DNA of 64,000 nucleotides from Helicobacter burdigaliensis (GTDB lineage Bacteria > Campylobacterota > Campylobacteria > Campylobacterales > Helicobacteraceae): NCBI RefSeq assembly GCF_003670295.1, contig NZ_QXJG01000001.1, positions 62,001-126,000 of the forward strand, read 5' to 3'. Shown one piece after another: positions 53,875 through 62,723 of the stretch. The notes beneath the pieces were generated by a model that was not told where the DNA came from, searched no databases, and saw only the letters and a program-made list of their open reading frames with translations. Within the stretch, counting starts at the first letter, position 1. Every line of letters starts with the position of its first letter. The position numbers were made by a program, and so were the translations under genes.

Positions 53875-54528
53875 TTATAGCCTTTGCTTATATTGTTTTT
53901 CTAAATAAGAAAATAAAAAGGAGATGGGTAAAAGCACAATCAAATAACACAAAATCAATAAGAAAAAGGCTTCATTTGTCTTACTATAAGTCCCTATAAT
54001 ATCCTTTGTAACATATAAAATATCAGGCAAGGCGATTGCCGTAACTACGGAAGTTTCTTTGAGTAGAAAAATTATATTTGCCCCAATATAGGGCAAACTT
54101 ACAACGAGTGCTTGAGGCAATGTGATAAAAAATAGAATTTGAAAAGTTTTTAAACCTAAGCTTTTAGCTGATTCAATTTGAACTTTACTGATAGCTTCAA
54201 AACCTGCACGAAAGGATTCTGCCATATAGCTTCCCCCTAAAAAAACCACAGCGCAAATCGCACAAGTATATGCTTCTAGTTTTAAGCCAAGACGCGAAAG
54301 TCCATAATAAATAAAAAATAGCTGGATAAGCATGGGGGTATTGCGTGAGACTTCTACATAGATATTTGCAATTGTTTTTAAAAATCTAATTTTATGATAT
54401 TGAATCAATGCTATAAAAAAGCCAAAAATAATGGCCAAAACTATCCCAAAAAAAGAAAGATGGATAGTTAGCCACAATGCTTTGCTAAAAGCTGGAATGG
54501 ATTGTAAGATAAACTCCCAATCAAACAA
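53875..54528 (-). CDS. Polar amino-acid ABC transporter permease (first)
   Basis: This 217-aa HisM/GlnP-family permease carries the N-terminal segment ALWLTIHLSFFGIVLAIIFG, the GGSYMAESFRAGFEAI region and the EAA loop QIESAKSLGLKTFQILFFI. It is the first transporter gene of the cluster and starts 17 bp after purH, so the importer may be read from the upstream housekeeping run as well as from local promoters. Confidence 0.93.
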   Translation of the reverse strand: MFDWEFILQSIPAFSKALWLTIHLSFFGIVLAIIFGFFIALIQYHKIRFLKTIANIYVEVSRNTPMLIQLFFIYYGLSRLGLKLEAYTCAICAVVFLGGSYMAESFRAGFEAISKVQIESAKSLGLKTFQILFFITLPQALVVSLPYIGANIIFLLKETSVVTAIALPDILYVTKDIIGTYSKTNEAFFLLILCYLIVLLPISFLFSYLEKQYKQRL

Positions 54529-54545
54529 AATTTACCCCTCAAAAA

Positions 54546-56078
54546 CTAATGTAAAAAATGCCTTACTCCACTAAAATATAGGGATATTCCAAGCTCATTT
54601 GCACAAACAATTACTTCATCATCTCTAATGCTACCACCCGGCTCAATAATAGCACTTACTCCCGCTTTATAGGCTTCTTCTATGCTATCTTTAAAAGGGA
54701 AAAAGGCTTCACTAGCTAAAACACAGCCTTTTAAATCTAGTCCCATTTCTTGTGCTTTTCTAATGGCACTTTTAGCAGCATCTACTCGGCTTGTCATGCC
54801 CATACCTACTGCTACCATAGCATTATTTTTTACATAAACGACACAATTAGATTTTACCAAAGATGCTACCTTATAAGCAATCTCTAAATCTCTTTTTTGT
54901 TCTTGTGTAGCTTCTAGTTTGCTTACACATTTTGCTTCTTTTACTTCATTTTCCCCTACTCTATCACTTTCTTGTAATACAAAGCCACCTTCAATGTGTC
55001 TAAAATCATATTTGTCTTTAGGAAAGTTCAAATATTTACCACCGCATACAAAAATTTTAATTTTCTTTTTATTTTCAAATACTTTTAATGCTTCATCGGT
55101 AATGCTTGGGGCTACTAACACTTCAATAAAAATTTTATTAATTTCTTCTGCTAAATCTTTGTTGATTTCTCCATTTACTGCCACTACACCACCATAGGCA
55201 GAAACGCTATCGCATTTTAGTGCTTCTTTATAAGAATCTAAAAGTGTTTCTTTAATGGCAAATCCACAAGGATTTGCATGCTTTACAATGCAAACTGCTG
55301 GAGATTCTCCAAAGCTTGAAGCAATTTTTACTGCATTATTAATATCGGTTAAATTATTAAAACTAATTTCACCTTTTAGAGTTTTGAATTCTTTAGAATA
55401 AAATTCATTAAACTCATAATAAGCACCCTTTTGATGAGGATTTTCTCCATAACGCGTAGGCGATACTAGATTTCCACAAATAAAATGTTTATTTCCAAAA
55501 CCACCCTTAAAACGCTCATTCATATAATTTGCGATAGTGCTATCATAACTTGCAGTATGTTCATAAGCTTTTATCATCATTTCTTGGCGAAATTCTAAAG
55601 TATTTTCACCCTTTTTTAGACGCTCTATTACTCTGCTATAATCTTTAGAATCTGTAACAATCAAAACAGATTTAAAATTTTTAGCTGCAGCCCTAACCAT
55701 TGAAGGACCACCTATATCAATATTTTCAATAATTGTGTCAAAATCTTCTGTTTTTTCTATCGTTTCTTTAAAAGGATAAAGATTAACGCACACTAAAGAA
55801 ATATCTTTTATGCCAAATTCTTGAGCTTTTGCCACATCTTCTTTGAGTTCTCTTCTATGTAAAATCCCTCCATGGATTTTTGGGTGCAAAGTTTTTACCC
55901 TACCATCAAACATCTCTGGACTTTGTGTATAGCCACTCACATCTAATACTTCTAAACCATTTTTTTGCAATGTTTTTAGCGTCCCACCTGTGGATAAAAT
56001 CTCATATCCAAGCTCTATCAAATCTTTTGCAAACGCAACAATTCCACTTTTATCACTCACACTTAAAAGTGCTGTCAT
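54546..56078 (-). CDS. purH: Bifunctional AICAR transformylase/IMP cyclohydrolase
   Basis: PurH performs the last two steps of IMP synthesis. The 510-aa protein has the N-terminal cyclohydrolase (MGS-like) domain ([47 protein letters not shown]) and the C-terminal transformylase domain with the catalytic KHANPCGFA and [11 protein letters not shown] segments. The end [19 protein letters not shown] is also diagnostic. It lies between the LptF/G-type gene (42 bp upstream) and the first permease gene (17 bp downstream). Confidence 0.97.
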   Translation of the reverse strand: MTALLSVSDKSGIVAFAKDLIELGYEILSTGGTLKTLQKNGLEVLDVSGYTQSPEMFDGRVKTLHPKIHGGILHRRELKEDVAKAQEFGIKDISLVCVNLYPFKETIEKTEDFDTIIENIDIGGPSMVRAAAKNFKSVLIVTDSKDYSRVIERLKKGENTLEFRQEMMIKAYEHTASYDSTIANYMNERFKGGFGNKHFICGNLVSPTRYGENPHQKGAYYEFNEFYSKEFKTLKGEISFNNLTDINNAVKIASSFGESPAVCIVKHANPCGFAIKETLLDSYKEALKCDSVSAYGGVVAVNGEINKDLAEEINKIFIEVLVAPSITDEALKVFENKKKIKIFVCGGKYLNFPKDKYDFRHIEGGFVLQESDRVGENEVKEAKCVSKLEATQEQKRDLEIAYKVASLVKSNCVVYVKNNAMVAVGMGMTSRVDAAKSAIRKAQEMGLDLKGCVLASEAFFPFKDSIEEAYKAGVSAIIEPGGSIRDDEVIVCANELGISLYFSGVRHFLH

Positions 56079-56120
56079 TTTACTTCCTCATTGTTAAAAT
56101 AATTTTTAGATTATAGCAAA

Positions 56121-57194
56121 TCAAACTTTACTTAGTTTAAAAAACATCCACACACCACTTAAGGCCAACAATAAAATAGGTCCTAAAATGCTAATTTCGG
56201 GTTGTAAAAAACCACTCATAGAAAGTCTAGAAAACCCAAAGAAAATTCCCCAAACCACCAATACTATTAAAATCATACCCAAAGCATTTGCCATTAGATT
56301 GCAATAGCGATTAGAATTTGGAACAAAATAAGCTAAAATTACCATAATTAAAGGAGCAAAAAAAGGAAAAAATACCAAAGAATACAAAACGCCACGCATT
56401 TTTTGCGTATTAATTTCTTGATTTTTTAATAGAAATATTGCCTCATAAGCATCTAAAATAGACATACCATTTTCTAGTTCATAAATACTATCTAAAATCT
56501 TAGGTCTAAATCCGCTAAGTATCTTGTATTCTGTTTGCTCTTCTATATTAAGGGGGGTTTTGCCTAGTTGTAATGTATTGTTTATTTGCTCAATCTTTAC
56601 ATTTTCTAAAATCCATTCATTGTTGGAAAAAGTAGCTTTAGGAGATTCCAAAATACACTCTAACTCAGTGCCTTCTTTATTGAATTCATAAACTTTGATA
56701 TTTTCTGCACTTTTTAAAAAAGGAAAAATTCGCCCAAAATAAACATAGGAATTGTCATATTTTACAAAAAGATCTTTTTTAAAATCTCCTAAGAATCCTT
56801 GATCTACAATCATATCAATTCTTTCTTTTGCATAAGTAAAAGGAGTAAAGTTTAACAAAATATAAAAACAAGTAATCAAAAATGCACTTATAAAAACTGG
56901 AATAAAAAGTCTAATTTTTGTATAACCTAATGCCAAAAAAGCTGTAAATTGTGAATTTTTAACAAGAGTGAGAAAAAGCACAATTTGTGCAAGTATTAAA
57001 GCAAGAGGTAAAATAAAATTACTAGCATACAAAAAATCATAAAAAATCAACAAAACCATTAAATTTGCAGAATTTGGCAATCTATCAAGATATTTTGCTA
57101 AATCTACAACCACAAAAAAACATTCTAAAGATACAAAAAAAATCAAAAAATATTTTAGATACAAATAAGTCAAATAACGATTAAAAAGTTTCAT
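56121..57194 (-). CDS. LptF/LptG (YjgP/YjgQ) family permease
   Basis: This 357-aa inner-membrane protein belongs to the lipopolysaccharide-extracting LptB2FG transporter family. It has three helices in the first 110 residues (for example FFVSLECFFVVVDLAKYLDR), a periplasmic beta-jellyroll (about 125-265, VKYDNSYVYFGRIFP) and three C-terminal helices (FFPFFAPLIMVILAYF onward). It overlaps pth by 4 bp. Which of LptF or LptG it is cannot be settled without its partner, which is not in this window. Confidence 0.9.
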   Translation of the reverse strand: MKLFNRYLTYLYLKYFLIFFVSLECFFVVVDLAKYLDRLPNSANLMVLLIFYDFLYASNFILPLALILAQIVLFLTLVKNSQFTAFLALGYTKIRLFIPVFISAFLITCFYILLNFTPFTYAKERIDMIVDQGFLGDFKKDLFVKYDNSYVYFGRIFPFLKSAENIKVYEFNKEGTELECILESPKATFSNNEWILENVKIEQINNTLQLGKTPLNIEEQTEYKILSGFRPKILDSIYELENGMSILDAYEAIFLLKNQEINTQKMRGVLYSLVFFPFFAPLIMVILAYFVPNSNRYCNLMANALGMILIVLVVWGIFFGFSRLSMSGFLQPEISILGPILLLALSGVWMFFKLSKV

Positions 57195-57769
57195 TGTTTC
57201 TCATTTTTAGCATTGATTGTAAAAAAAGCACTTACTTTACTTGCTAAATCTTGTGGATTTTCTAGTTTTACTATTTCTTTGATTGCTTTTAAGCAATGTA
57301 AAATTAATTCTTGTTGTTCTTGTTGTTCTGTGTAAGTAAAATCTTCTAAAACCCAATGGATTATCTTCTCTTTTTGTGTGGGCTTACCTATGCCATAACG
57401 CAAACGATAATAAGAGTTCCCACAAAGTGAATCTATAGATTTTAACCCATTATGCCCTCCACTGCTTCCACCAAATTTAAACTTAATGCTTCCTATCGGT
57501 AAATCTAATTCATCATGCAAAACAAGAATATTTTGTATTTTAAAAAAGTTTTTTACAGCCAAAACAGATTTTCCAGATAAGTTCATAAAAGTATTGGGTT
57601 TTAAAAGAAGAAGCTTGGAAGTTTTATAAAGTTCTCCCAAAAAATCTTTGTTAGATACTTTAGTAGCCTTTAAATCATCTACTAAAGCATCTATAATTTT
57701 AAAGCCTATATTGTGGCGATTGTTTTCGTATTTGCTACCAGGATTCCCTAAACCAACAATCAAAAACAT
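57191..57769 (-). CDS. pth: Peptidyl-tRNA hydrolase
   Basis: Pth frees tRNA from peptidyl-tRNA released by stalled ribosomes. The 192-aa protein has the opening VGLGNPGSKYENNRHNIGF with the catalytic His, KPNTFMNLSGKSV with the conserved Asn, the VLHDELDLPIGSIKFKFGGSS segment with the catalytic Asp, and GHNGLKSI. It lies 9 bp after rplY, the common rplY-pth arrangement, and overlaps the LptF/G-type gene by 4 bp. Confidence 0.97.
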   Translation of the reverse strand: MFLIVGLGNPGSKYENNRHNIGFKIIDALVDDLKATKVSNKDFLGELYKTSKLLLLKPNTFMNLSGKSVLAVKNFFKIQNILVLHDELDLPIGSIKFKFGGSSGGHNGLKSIDSLCGNSYYRLRYGIGKPTQKEKIIHWVLEDFTYTEQQEQQELILHCLKAIKEIVKLENPQDLASKVSAFFTINAKNEKQ

Positions 57770-57778
57770 TTCAAAAAA

Positions 57779-58315
57779 CTAGCGAGATTTTACCACACCC
57801 ACGATAGCAACATCATCACGCTCTACGATTTTAACACCCTCATTTTGTGGTAAATCACGCACTAAAACTACATCACCTACATCTAAATCACTTACATTGA
57901 TTTCATATTCTTTTGGTAATTTTTCGGGCGCTGCTTTTACTTTAATTCTCTTTTTAGAAAGTATTAAAGCACCTTTATTTTTCAATCCTTTAGGTGTTCC
58001 AACACATCTTACTTTCACAGAATATTTTGCCTCAATACCTTGTTGTGCTAACATTAAATCCACATGGATAATTTCACTTGTGATTGGATCTTTTTGGTAT
58101 TCTTGAATAACCACAGGATATTCATTTTTAGCAACTTCAACATTAAAAATCAAATCTGTTTTGTTTTTAACTTCACGAATAAAATCATTTCTCTTAAAAG
58201 CACAATGGATATTTTCTTTGCCTTTACCATAAATGTTGGCAATTAGATAACCATTTTTTCTTAACTGCTTCACTTCAGCTTTTGAAATACTCTCTCTAAT
58301 TATTCCGCTTAACAT
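57779..58315 (-). CDS. rplY: 50S ribosomal protein L25/general stress protein Ctc
   Basis: This is the 5S rRNA-binding ribosomal protein. The 178-aa protein is the long TL5/CTC form: an N-terminal L25 domain (about 1-90; GYLIANIYGKGKENIHCAFK; VVIQEYQKDPITSEIIHVDL) followed by the CTC beta domain (SVKVRCVGTPKGLKNKGALI; DVGDVVLVRDLPQNEGVKI). It heads the run rplY-pth-lptF/G-purH and has a TATAAT box upstream. Confidence 0.95.
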   Translation of the reverse strand: MLSGIIRESISKAEVKQLRKNGYLIANIYGKGKENIHCAFKRNDFIREVKNKTDLIFNVEVAKNEYPVVIQEYQKDPITSEIIHVDLMLAQQGIEAKYSVKVRCVGTPKGLKNKGALILSKKRIKVKAAPEKLPKEYEINVSDLDVGDVVLVRDLPQNEGVKIVERDDVAIVGVVKSR

Positions 58316-58348
58316 TTTTCTTCCTTAAATAGTAAAATAAAAGTGCTA

Positions 58349-58354
58349 ATTATA
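58349..58354 (-). promoter_or_regulatory. -10 element of the rplY operon promoter
   Basis: On the minus strand TATAAT lies about 34 nt before the rplY ATG, in the 65-bp gap after tal. It probably drives rplY-pth-lptF/G-purH. Confidence 0.5.
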
Positions 58355-58380
58355 TCTTTTTTTGTTGAAAACTACTTTAA

Positions 58381-59382
58381 TTAAAGGTTTTTTAAAATTT
58401 TTGCAAATGCTACTTTAAAATCCTCTAAACCTTGCTCTATAAGCTCTTTACATACCAAATTTAGATCAATGCCTATTTCTTTTACATTTTTAAAATATTC
58501 TTCCAATTCTTCAAGAGTTGGCAAATAAGCTTCTTTTGGTTCTCCTGTCTGCATAAAAGCTTCAATAGTATGCAAAGGTGCTGTATTAATAGAATGGGTA
58601 TGATAGAGTTCTTTGATATAATAACTAGGTTCTAATTCATCCCCCTTTACCCCTGTGCTTGCAAAAAGCGTTCTTACACAAGGAAGTTCATAATTATTGA
58701 TAATATGATAAAGATATTGAGCATTTTTAACCCCTAAAGTGGCTGTTGGAAGATTATGATCTTTTAAAATCTTATCACATTTCCTATCTAAGCGTGATAC
58801 AAATACGCTCACGACTGCCCTTGGATAGTCTTTTATTGCTTTATTGCTTTGTTCTTTTAAAATCTCATACCCTTTTTTAAAAGCTTCCATACAAGCAATG
58901 GTTTGCTCTTTAGTAAAAACTAAAGTAGCATTCACAGAAATTCCTTTGGAAATTAAAACCTCCATAGCTTCATAACCTGCCTTAGTTGCAGGTATTTTAA
59001 TCATAACATTAGGGTAATTAATTTCTTTAAATAGTCTTTCTCCCTCTTCTATGGTTGCTTTAGCTTCATCACAAAGATTAGGATCCACTTCTAAGCTTAC
59101 ATAACCATCATTGGGATTATTGTTAAAAAGAGGTAATAAAATTTCTGCAGCTCTTTGAATATCGCTCTTTGCTAATGTTTCATAGATTTCTTTTTTATTT
59201 TTACCCTTTAGCTCTTCTTTTTGTTTTTTATAGCTATCCTTGCTAAGTGCTTGTTGGAAGATGATAGGATTGCTAGTAGCACCTTTAATAACATCTCCTT
59301 TAATCATTTGAATAAAACCTTTTTCTAAAAACTCTCTTTCAATAAAATCACACCATAAAGAAAATGAAAAATTATTTGACAT
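58381..59382 (-). CDS. tal: Transaldolase
   Basis: Transaldolase moves dihydroxyacetone units in the non-oxidative pentose phosphate pathway, here supplying erythrose-4-phosphate to the DAHP synthase. The 333-aa protein has the N-terminal DVIKGATSNPIIFQQAL, VSLEVDPNLCDE, and the Schiff-base lysine in VMIKIPATKAGYEA, with ISVNATLVFTKEQ following. The length and the GVKGDELEPSYYIKEL region fit the longer bacterial transaldolase subfamily. It lies 9 bp after serB. Confidence 0.95.
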   Translation of the reverse strand: MSNNFSFSLWCDFIEREFLEKGFIQMIKGDVIKGATSNPIIFQQALSKDSYKKQKEELKGKNKKEIYETLAKSDIQRAAEILLPLFNNNPNDGYVSLEVDPNLCDEAKATIEEGERLFKEINYPNVMIKIPATKAGYEAMEVLISKGISVNATLVFTKEQTIACMEAFKKGYEILKEQSNKAIKDYPRAVVSVFVSRLDRKCDKILKDHNLPTATLGVKNAQYLYHIINNYELPCVRTLFASTGVKGDELEPSYYIKELYHTHSINTAPLHTIEAFMQTGEPKEAYLPTLEELEEYFKNVKEIGIDLNLVCKELIEQGLEDFKVAFAKILKNL

Positions 59383-59391
59383 TGTTACTCC

Positions 59392-60012
59392 TTAAATATA
59401 TTCTTTAATAAGAGATAAATCTTTCTTATCTACAATAATATTGGCAGCCTTTTTTAATACATCTTTAGCACAAAATGCCACGCGTTTATAGGCGTATTGA
59501 AACATAGAAATATCATTAGCTCCATCGCCCACTACGATAGTATCTTCATAGCTAACACCTAGTAAAGATTGAATTTTATTAAGCATTCTACCCTTAGAGT
59601 AAGAAAACATCATCTCTCCTCCAACCGAACCTGTTAGAAATCCATGATTGTGATGCAGAGTGTTACTAAAATGAATATCATAGCCTAGTGCCTTTCTACC
59701 TGCACACACTCCCTCATCAAATCCACCACTAAAGACTACAACTTTATAATCTTTTTCTTTAAGCGCACTAATAAGCTCCTTTGCTCCTTGATTATAAGTG
59801 AGATTCTCACAAACCTCTAAAACAAGTTTTAAGGGCATACCCTCTAGTGTAGCTACACGCCTTTTTAAGCTATGATAAAAATCCAAATCACCATTCATTG
59901 CTTCTTTTGTGATTTTTCTTACCTCTTCAAAACTTCCATGCGCTTTTGCTAAAAGATCAATGGTCTCTCCATCCATTAGAGTAGAATCAAAGTCAAATAC
60001 AGCTAATTTCAA
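59392..60012 (-). CDS. serB: Phosphoserine phosphatase
   Basis: SerB dephosphorylates phosphoserine in serine synthesis. The 206-aa HAD-family enzyme has motif I AVFDFDSTLMDGET (nucleophile D9-type Asp), the SHSLKRRV/LEG cap region, motif II VVFSGGFDEG and motif III VVGDGANDISMFQ. It lacks the ACT-like N-terminal domain of E. coli SerB, which is normal for this phylum. It is followed by tal after 9 bp, and ppsA lies 112 bp upstream. Confidence 0.95.
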   Translation of the reverse strand: MKLAVFDFDSTLMDGETIDLLAKAHGSFEEVRKITKEAMNGDLDFYHSLKRRVATLEGMPLKLVLEVCENLTYNQGAKELISALKEKDYKVVVFSGGFDEGVCAGRKALGYDIHFSNTLHHNHGFLTGSVGGEMMFSYSKGRMLNKIQSLLGVSYEDTIVVGDGANDISMFQYAYKRVAFCAKDVLKKAANIIVDKKDLSLIKEYI

Positions 60013-60102
60013 AATTATCCTTTTAGTTTTTCATACATTATATTATCTTAGATTTATTAAAGAAATTTAAAAAAAATATTAGATTTTTTATTTAAGATTT
60101 TC

Positions 60103-60127
60103 TAAAGCAAGAAAATTTCTTGCTTTA
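60103..60127 (-). terminator. Hairpin terminator at the end of ppsA
   Basis: TAAAGCAAGAAA (60103-60114) and its exact reverse complement (60116-60127) surround one central base. The ppsA stop codon (60127-60125) forms the end of one arm. Confidence 0.65.
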
Positions 60128-62548
60128 AGAGATGTTGAGTTTCTTTTCAAGTTTTACGATTCTATCCCAAGTTTCAATAACAGAATCAGGATTTAAAGAA
60201 ATAGAAGTAATGCCATTTTCTACCAAAAATTCAGCAATTTCTGGATAATCACTAGGCGCTTGTCCGCAGATTCCACAATATTTATTTTGCTTTTTACAAG
60301 CTTCAATTGCAAGTTTAAACATTTTTAAAAGTGCAGGATTTCTCTCATCAAAGATATGGCTTACAAGCTCTCCATCTCTATCTACTCCTAAAGTTAATTG
60401 TGTTAAGTCATTAGAACCAATGGAGAAGCCATCAAAGAGTTGTAAGAATTCATCAGCCATAATCACATTCACAGGCAATTCACACATCACATACACTTCT
60501 AAGCCATTTTCGCCCTGCACTAGCCCATTTTTACGCATAATCTCTAATACGCGTCTTCCCTCCTCTGGAGTTCTAAGGAATGGAATCATAATTTTCATAT
60601 TAGAAAAGCCCATTTCATTTCTAGCCATAGCAAGAGCTTGACATTCCCACTCAAATGCTTGTAAATATTCTTTAGAATAGTATCTACTAGCTCCACGATA
60701 GCCAATCATAGGATTCTCTTCATGAGGCTCATAGTCCTTTCCACCCACCATTCTACAATATTCATTAGATTTAAAATCGCTCGTTCTAACAATTACAGGC
60801 TTTGGATAGAATGCTGCTGCTATCATACCCACACCCTCTGCGATTTTTTTAATAAAAAAGTCTTTTGGATTTGCATAGCCTGACATGATCTCTCTTACGC
60901 CCTCTACTCCATCAAACTCTTTGTTGCCATTATGCAAACCAATAAGAGCTAAAGGATGTGCTTTAATGTAATTGTTAATAATAAATTCCATTCTAGCAAG
61001 CCCTACCCCATTATTAGGTATCATAGAAAAAGAAAAGGCTTTTTCAGGATTTCCTATATTCATATAAATTTTAGTTTTGGGTTGTTCTAGTGAAGTTAAA
61101 TCTACTTTTTCCACTTCATATTCATAGATTCCATTATATACAAATCCATCTTCTCCTTCTGCACAAGAGACGGTTACTTCCATTCCAGTTTCTAGCTTTT
61201 CAGTAGCACCCACAGCACCCACAATAGCAGGAACTCCGATTTCTCTAGCTACAATTGCTGCATGGCAAGTTCTACCCCCACGATTTGTAATAACTGCAGA
61301 AGCCTTTTTCATAGCAGGTTCCCAATCTGGATCTGTGTTATCGGTTACTAAAATCTCTCCTGCTTTTAATTCACCCATATTATTAATATTATCAATCACT
61401 CTTATTTTACCTGTGCCTATTTTGCCCCCTACGGCTTTACCGCTTAAAATAACCTCTTTTTCGCCTTTATCTTTAAAGAAGTATTTTTCTAAAGTATTGT
61501 TTTGTTTTTTCATTTTTTGGCTTTGGACAGTTTCAGGACGCGCTTGAACAATAAAAATCTCTCCACTATTTCCATCTTTTGCCCACTCCATATCCATAGG
61601 GCGATATTCCCCTGCTTCTTTAGAATAATGTTTTTCAATAAGCATTGCATATCTTGCTAGAGTTAAAATCTCATCATCATTTAAAGAAAAACTCTTTAGC
61701 TCTTCTTCTGTTGTAGGAATGTTTTTTGTAGGATGTTTAGCACCCGGTGCTGCATACACCATTTTAATATTTTTATAGCCTAATTGTCTTTTTAAAATAG
61801 GACGCTTACCAAGCTCTAGTGCAGGTTTAAATACATAAAATTCATCAGGATTTACTGTTCCACCCACTACATTTTCACCAAGCCCCCAAGATGAAGTAAT
61901 AAACACTGCATCTTTAAAGCCAGTTTCTGTATCAATGCTAAACATTACTCCAGAGCTCCCCTTATCAGAACGCACCATTTTTTGCACCCCTACAGAAAGT
62001 GCTACTTTAAAGTGATCAAAACCTCTTGAGGCACGATAGCTTACTGCCCTATCTGTAAAAAGAGAGGCAAGACAGGATTTAATATAGTGGATTAACTCTG
62101 TTTGTCCTTGAACACTTAAATAAGTATCTTGTTGTCCTGCAAAAGATGCATCGGGCAAATCCTCAGCAGTTGCTGAACTTCTTACTGCCACATCGGCTTC
62201 TTCCATACCATATTCATCGCTTAATATTTTATAAGCTTCTAAAATTTCTTCTCTTAAATCTGCTGGAAGTGGTGTTCCAAAAATCATATCACGAATCTTT
62301 TTAGAACGCACATTTAAAACATCTATTTCAGTAACATCAACGCCATCAAGCAACTCTTTAATTTTTTCTCTAATGCCAGCACTATCTAATAAATACCAAT
62401 AAGCCTCACTTGTAATTGCAAAACCATTTGGGACTTTAATCCCCATAGGCACAAGCTCTTGAAACATCTCTCCAATACTTGCATTCTTTCCACCAACGAT
62501 TGGCACATCCTTATTATTCAGTTCCTTGAAAAACCTGATGTATTTCAT
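60125..62548 (-). CDS. ppsA: Phosphoenolpyruvate synthase
   Basis: PpsA turns pyruvate and ATP into phosphoenolpyruvate, AMP and phosphate for gluconeogenesis. The 807-aa protein has the N-terminal ATP-grasp part ([35 protein letters not shown]), the central swivelling domain with the phospho-His in [20 protein letters not shown], and the C-terminal PEP/pyruvate barrel ([57 protein letters not shown]). It is monocistronic, with a dyad at the predicted transcription start, and divergent from purL. Confidence 0.97.
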   Translation of the reverse strand: MKYIRFFKELNNKDVPIVGGKNASIGEMFQELVPMGIKVPNGFAITSEAYWYLLDSAGIREKIKELLDGVDVTEIDVLNVRSKKIRDMIFGTPLPADLREEILEAYKILSDEYGMEEADVAVRSSATAEDLPDASFAGQQDTYLSVQGQTELIHYIKSCLASLFTDRAVSYRASRGFDHFKVALSVGVQKMVRSDKGSSGVMFSIDTETGFKDAVFITSSWGLGENVVGGTVNPDEFYVFKPALELGKRPILKRQLGYKNIKMVYAAPGAKHPTKNIPTTEEELKSFSLNDDEILTLARYAMLIEKHYSKEAGEYRPMDMEWAKDGNSGEIFIVQARPETVQSQKMKKQNNTLEKYFFKDKGEKEVILSGKAVGGKIGTGKIRVIDNINNMGELKAGEILVTDNTDPDWEPAMKKASAVITNRGGRTCHAAIVAREIGVPAIVGAVGATEKLETGMEVTVSCAEGEDGFVYNGIYEYEVEKVDLTSLEQPKTKIYMNIGNPEKAFSFSMIPNNGVGLARMEFIINNYIKAHPLALIGLHNGNKEFDGVEGVREIMSGYANPKDFFIKKIAEGVGMIAAAFYPKPVIVRTSDFKSNEYCRMVGGKDYEPHEENPMIGYRGASRYYSKEYLQAFEWECQALAMARNEMGFSNMKIMIPFLRTPEEGRRVLEIMRKNGLVQGENGLEVYVMCELPVNVIMADEFLQLFDGFSIGSNDLTQLTLGVDRDGELVSHIFDERNPALLKMFKLAIEACKKQNKYCGICGQAPSDYPEIAEFLVENGITSISLNPDSVIETWDRIVKLEKKLNIS

Positions 62549-62570
62549 TTTGAAATCTCCTATTATTCTT

Positions 62571-62599
62571 ACGCTTTATTGAATTAAAGCGTTATTCTA
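62571..62599 (-). promoter_or_regulatory. ppsA promoter with an 8-bp dyad at the predicted start site
   Basis: The minus strand has TAGAAT (62594-62599) as a -10 box. Immediately downstream ACGCTTTA (62571-62578) and TAAAGCGT (62585-62592) form a perfect 8-bp inverted repeat with a 6-nt centre. It would cover the transcription start, a typical repressor position, or form a hairpin at the 5' end of the mRNA. Confidence 0.4.
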
Positions 62600-62723
62600 C
62601 TTAATTTAAGTTTATCTCATTCTTAGTTTATTTACTCTTTAAGAGGAGTTTGATAAACTTTCATCTTTAAAAAGTGTAAATTTATACAAAATTACACATT
62701 CTAGACAACAATAAAGGTGATTT

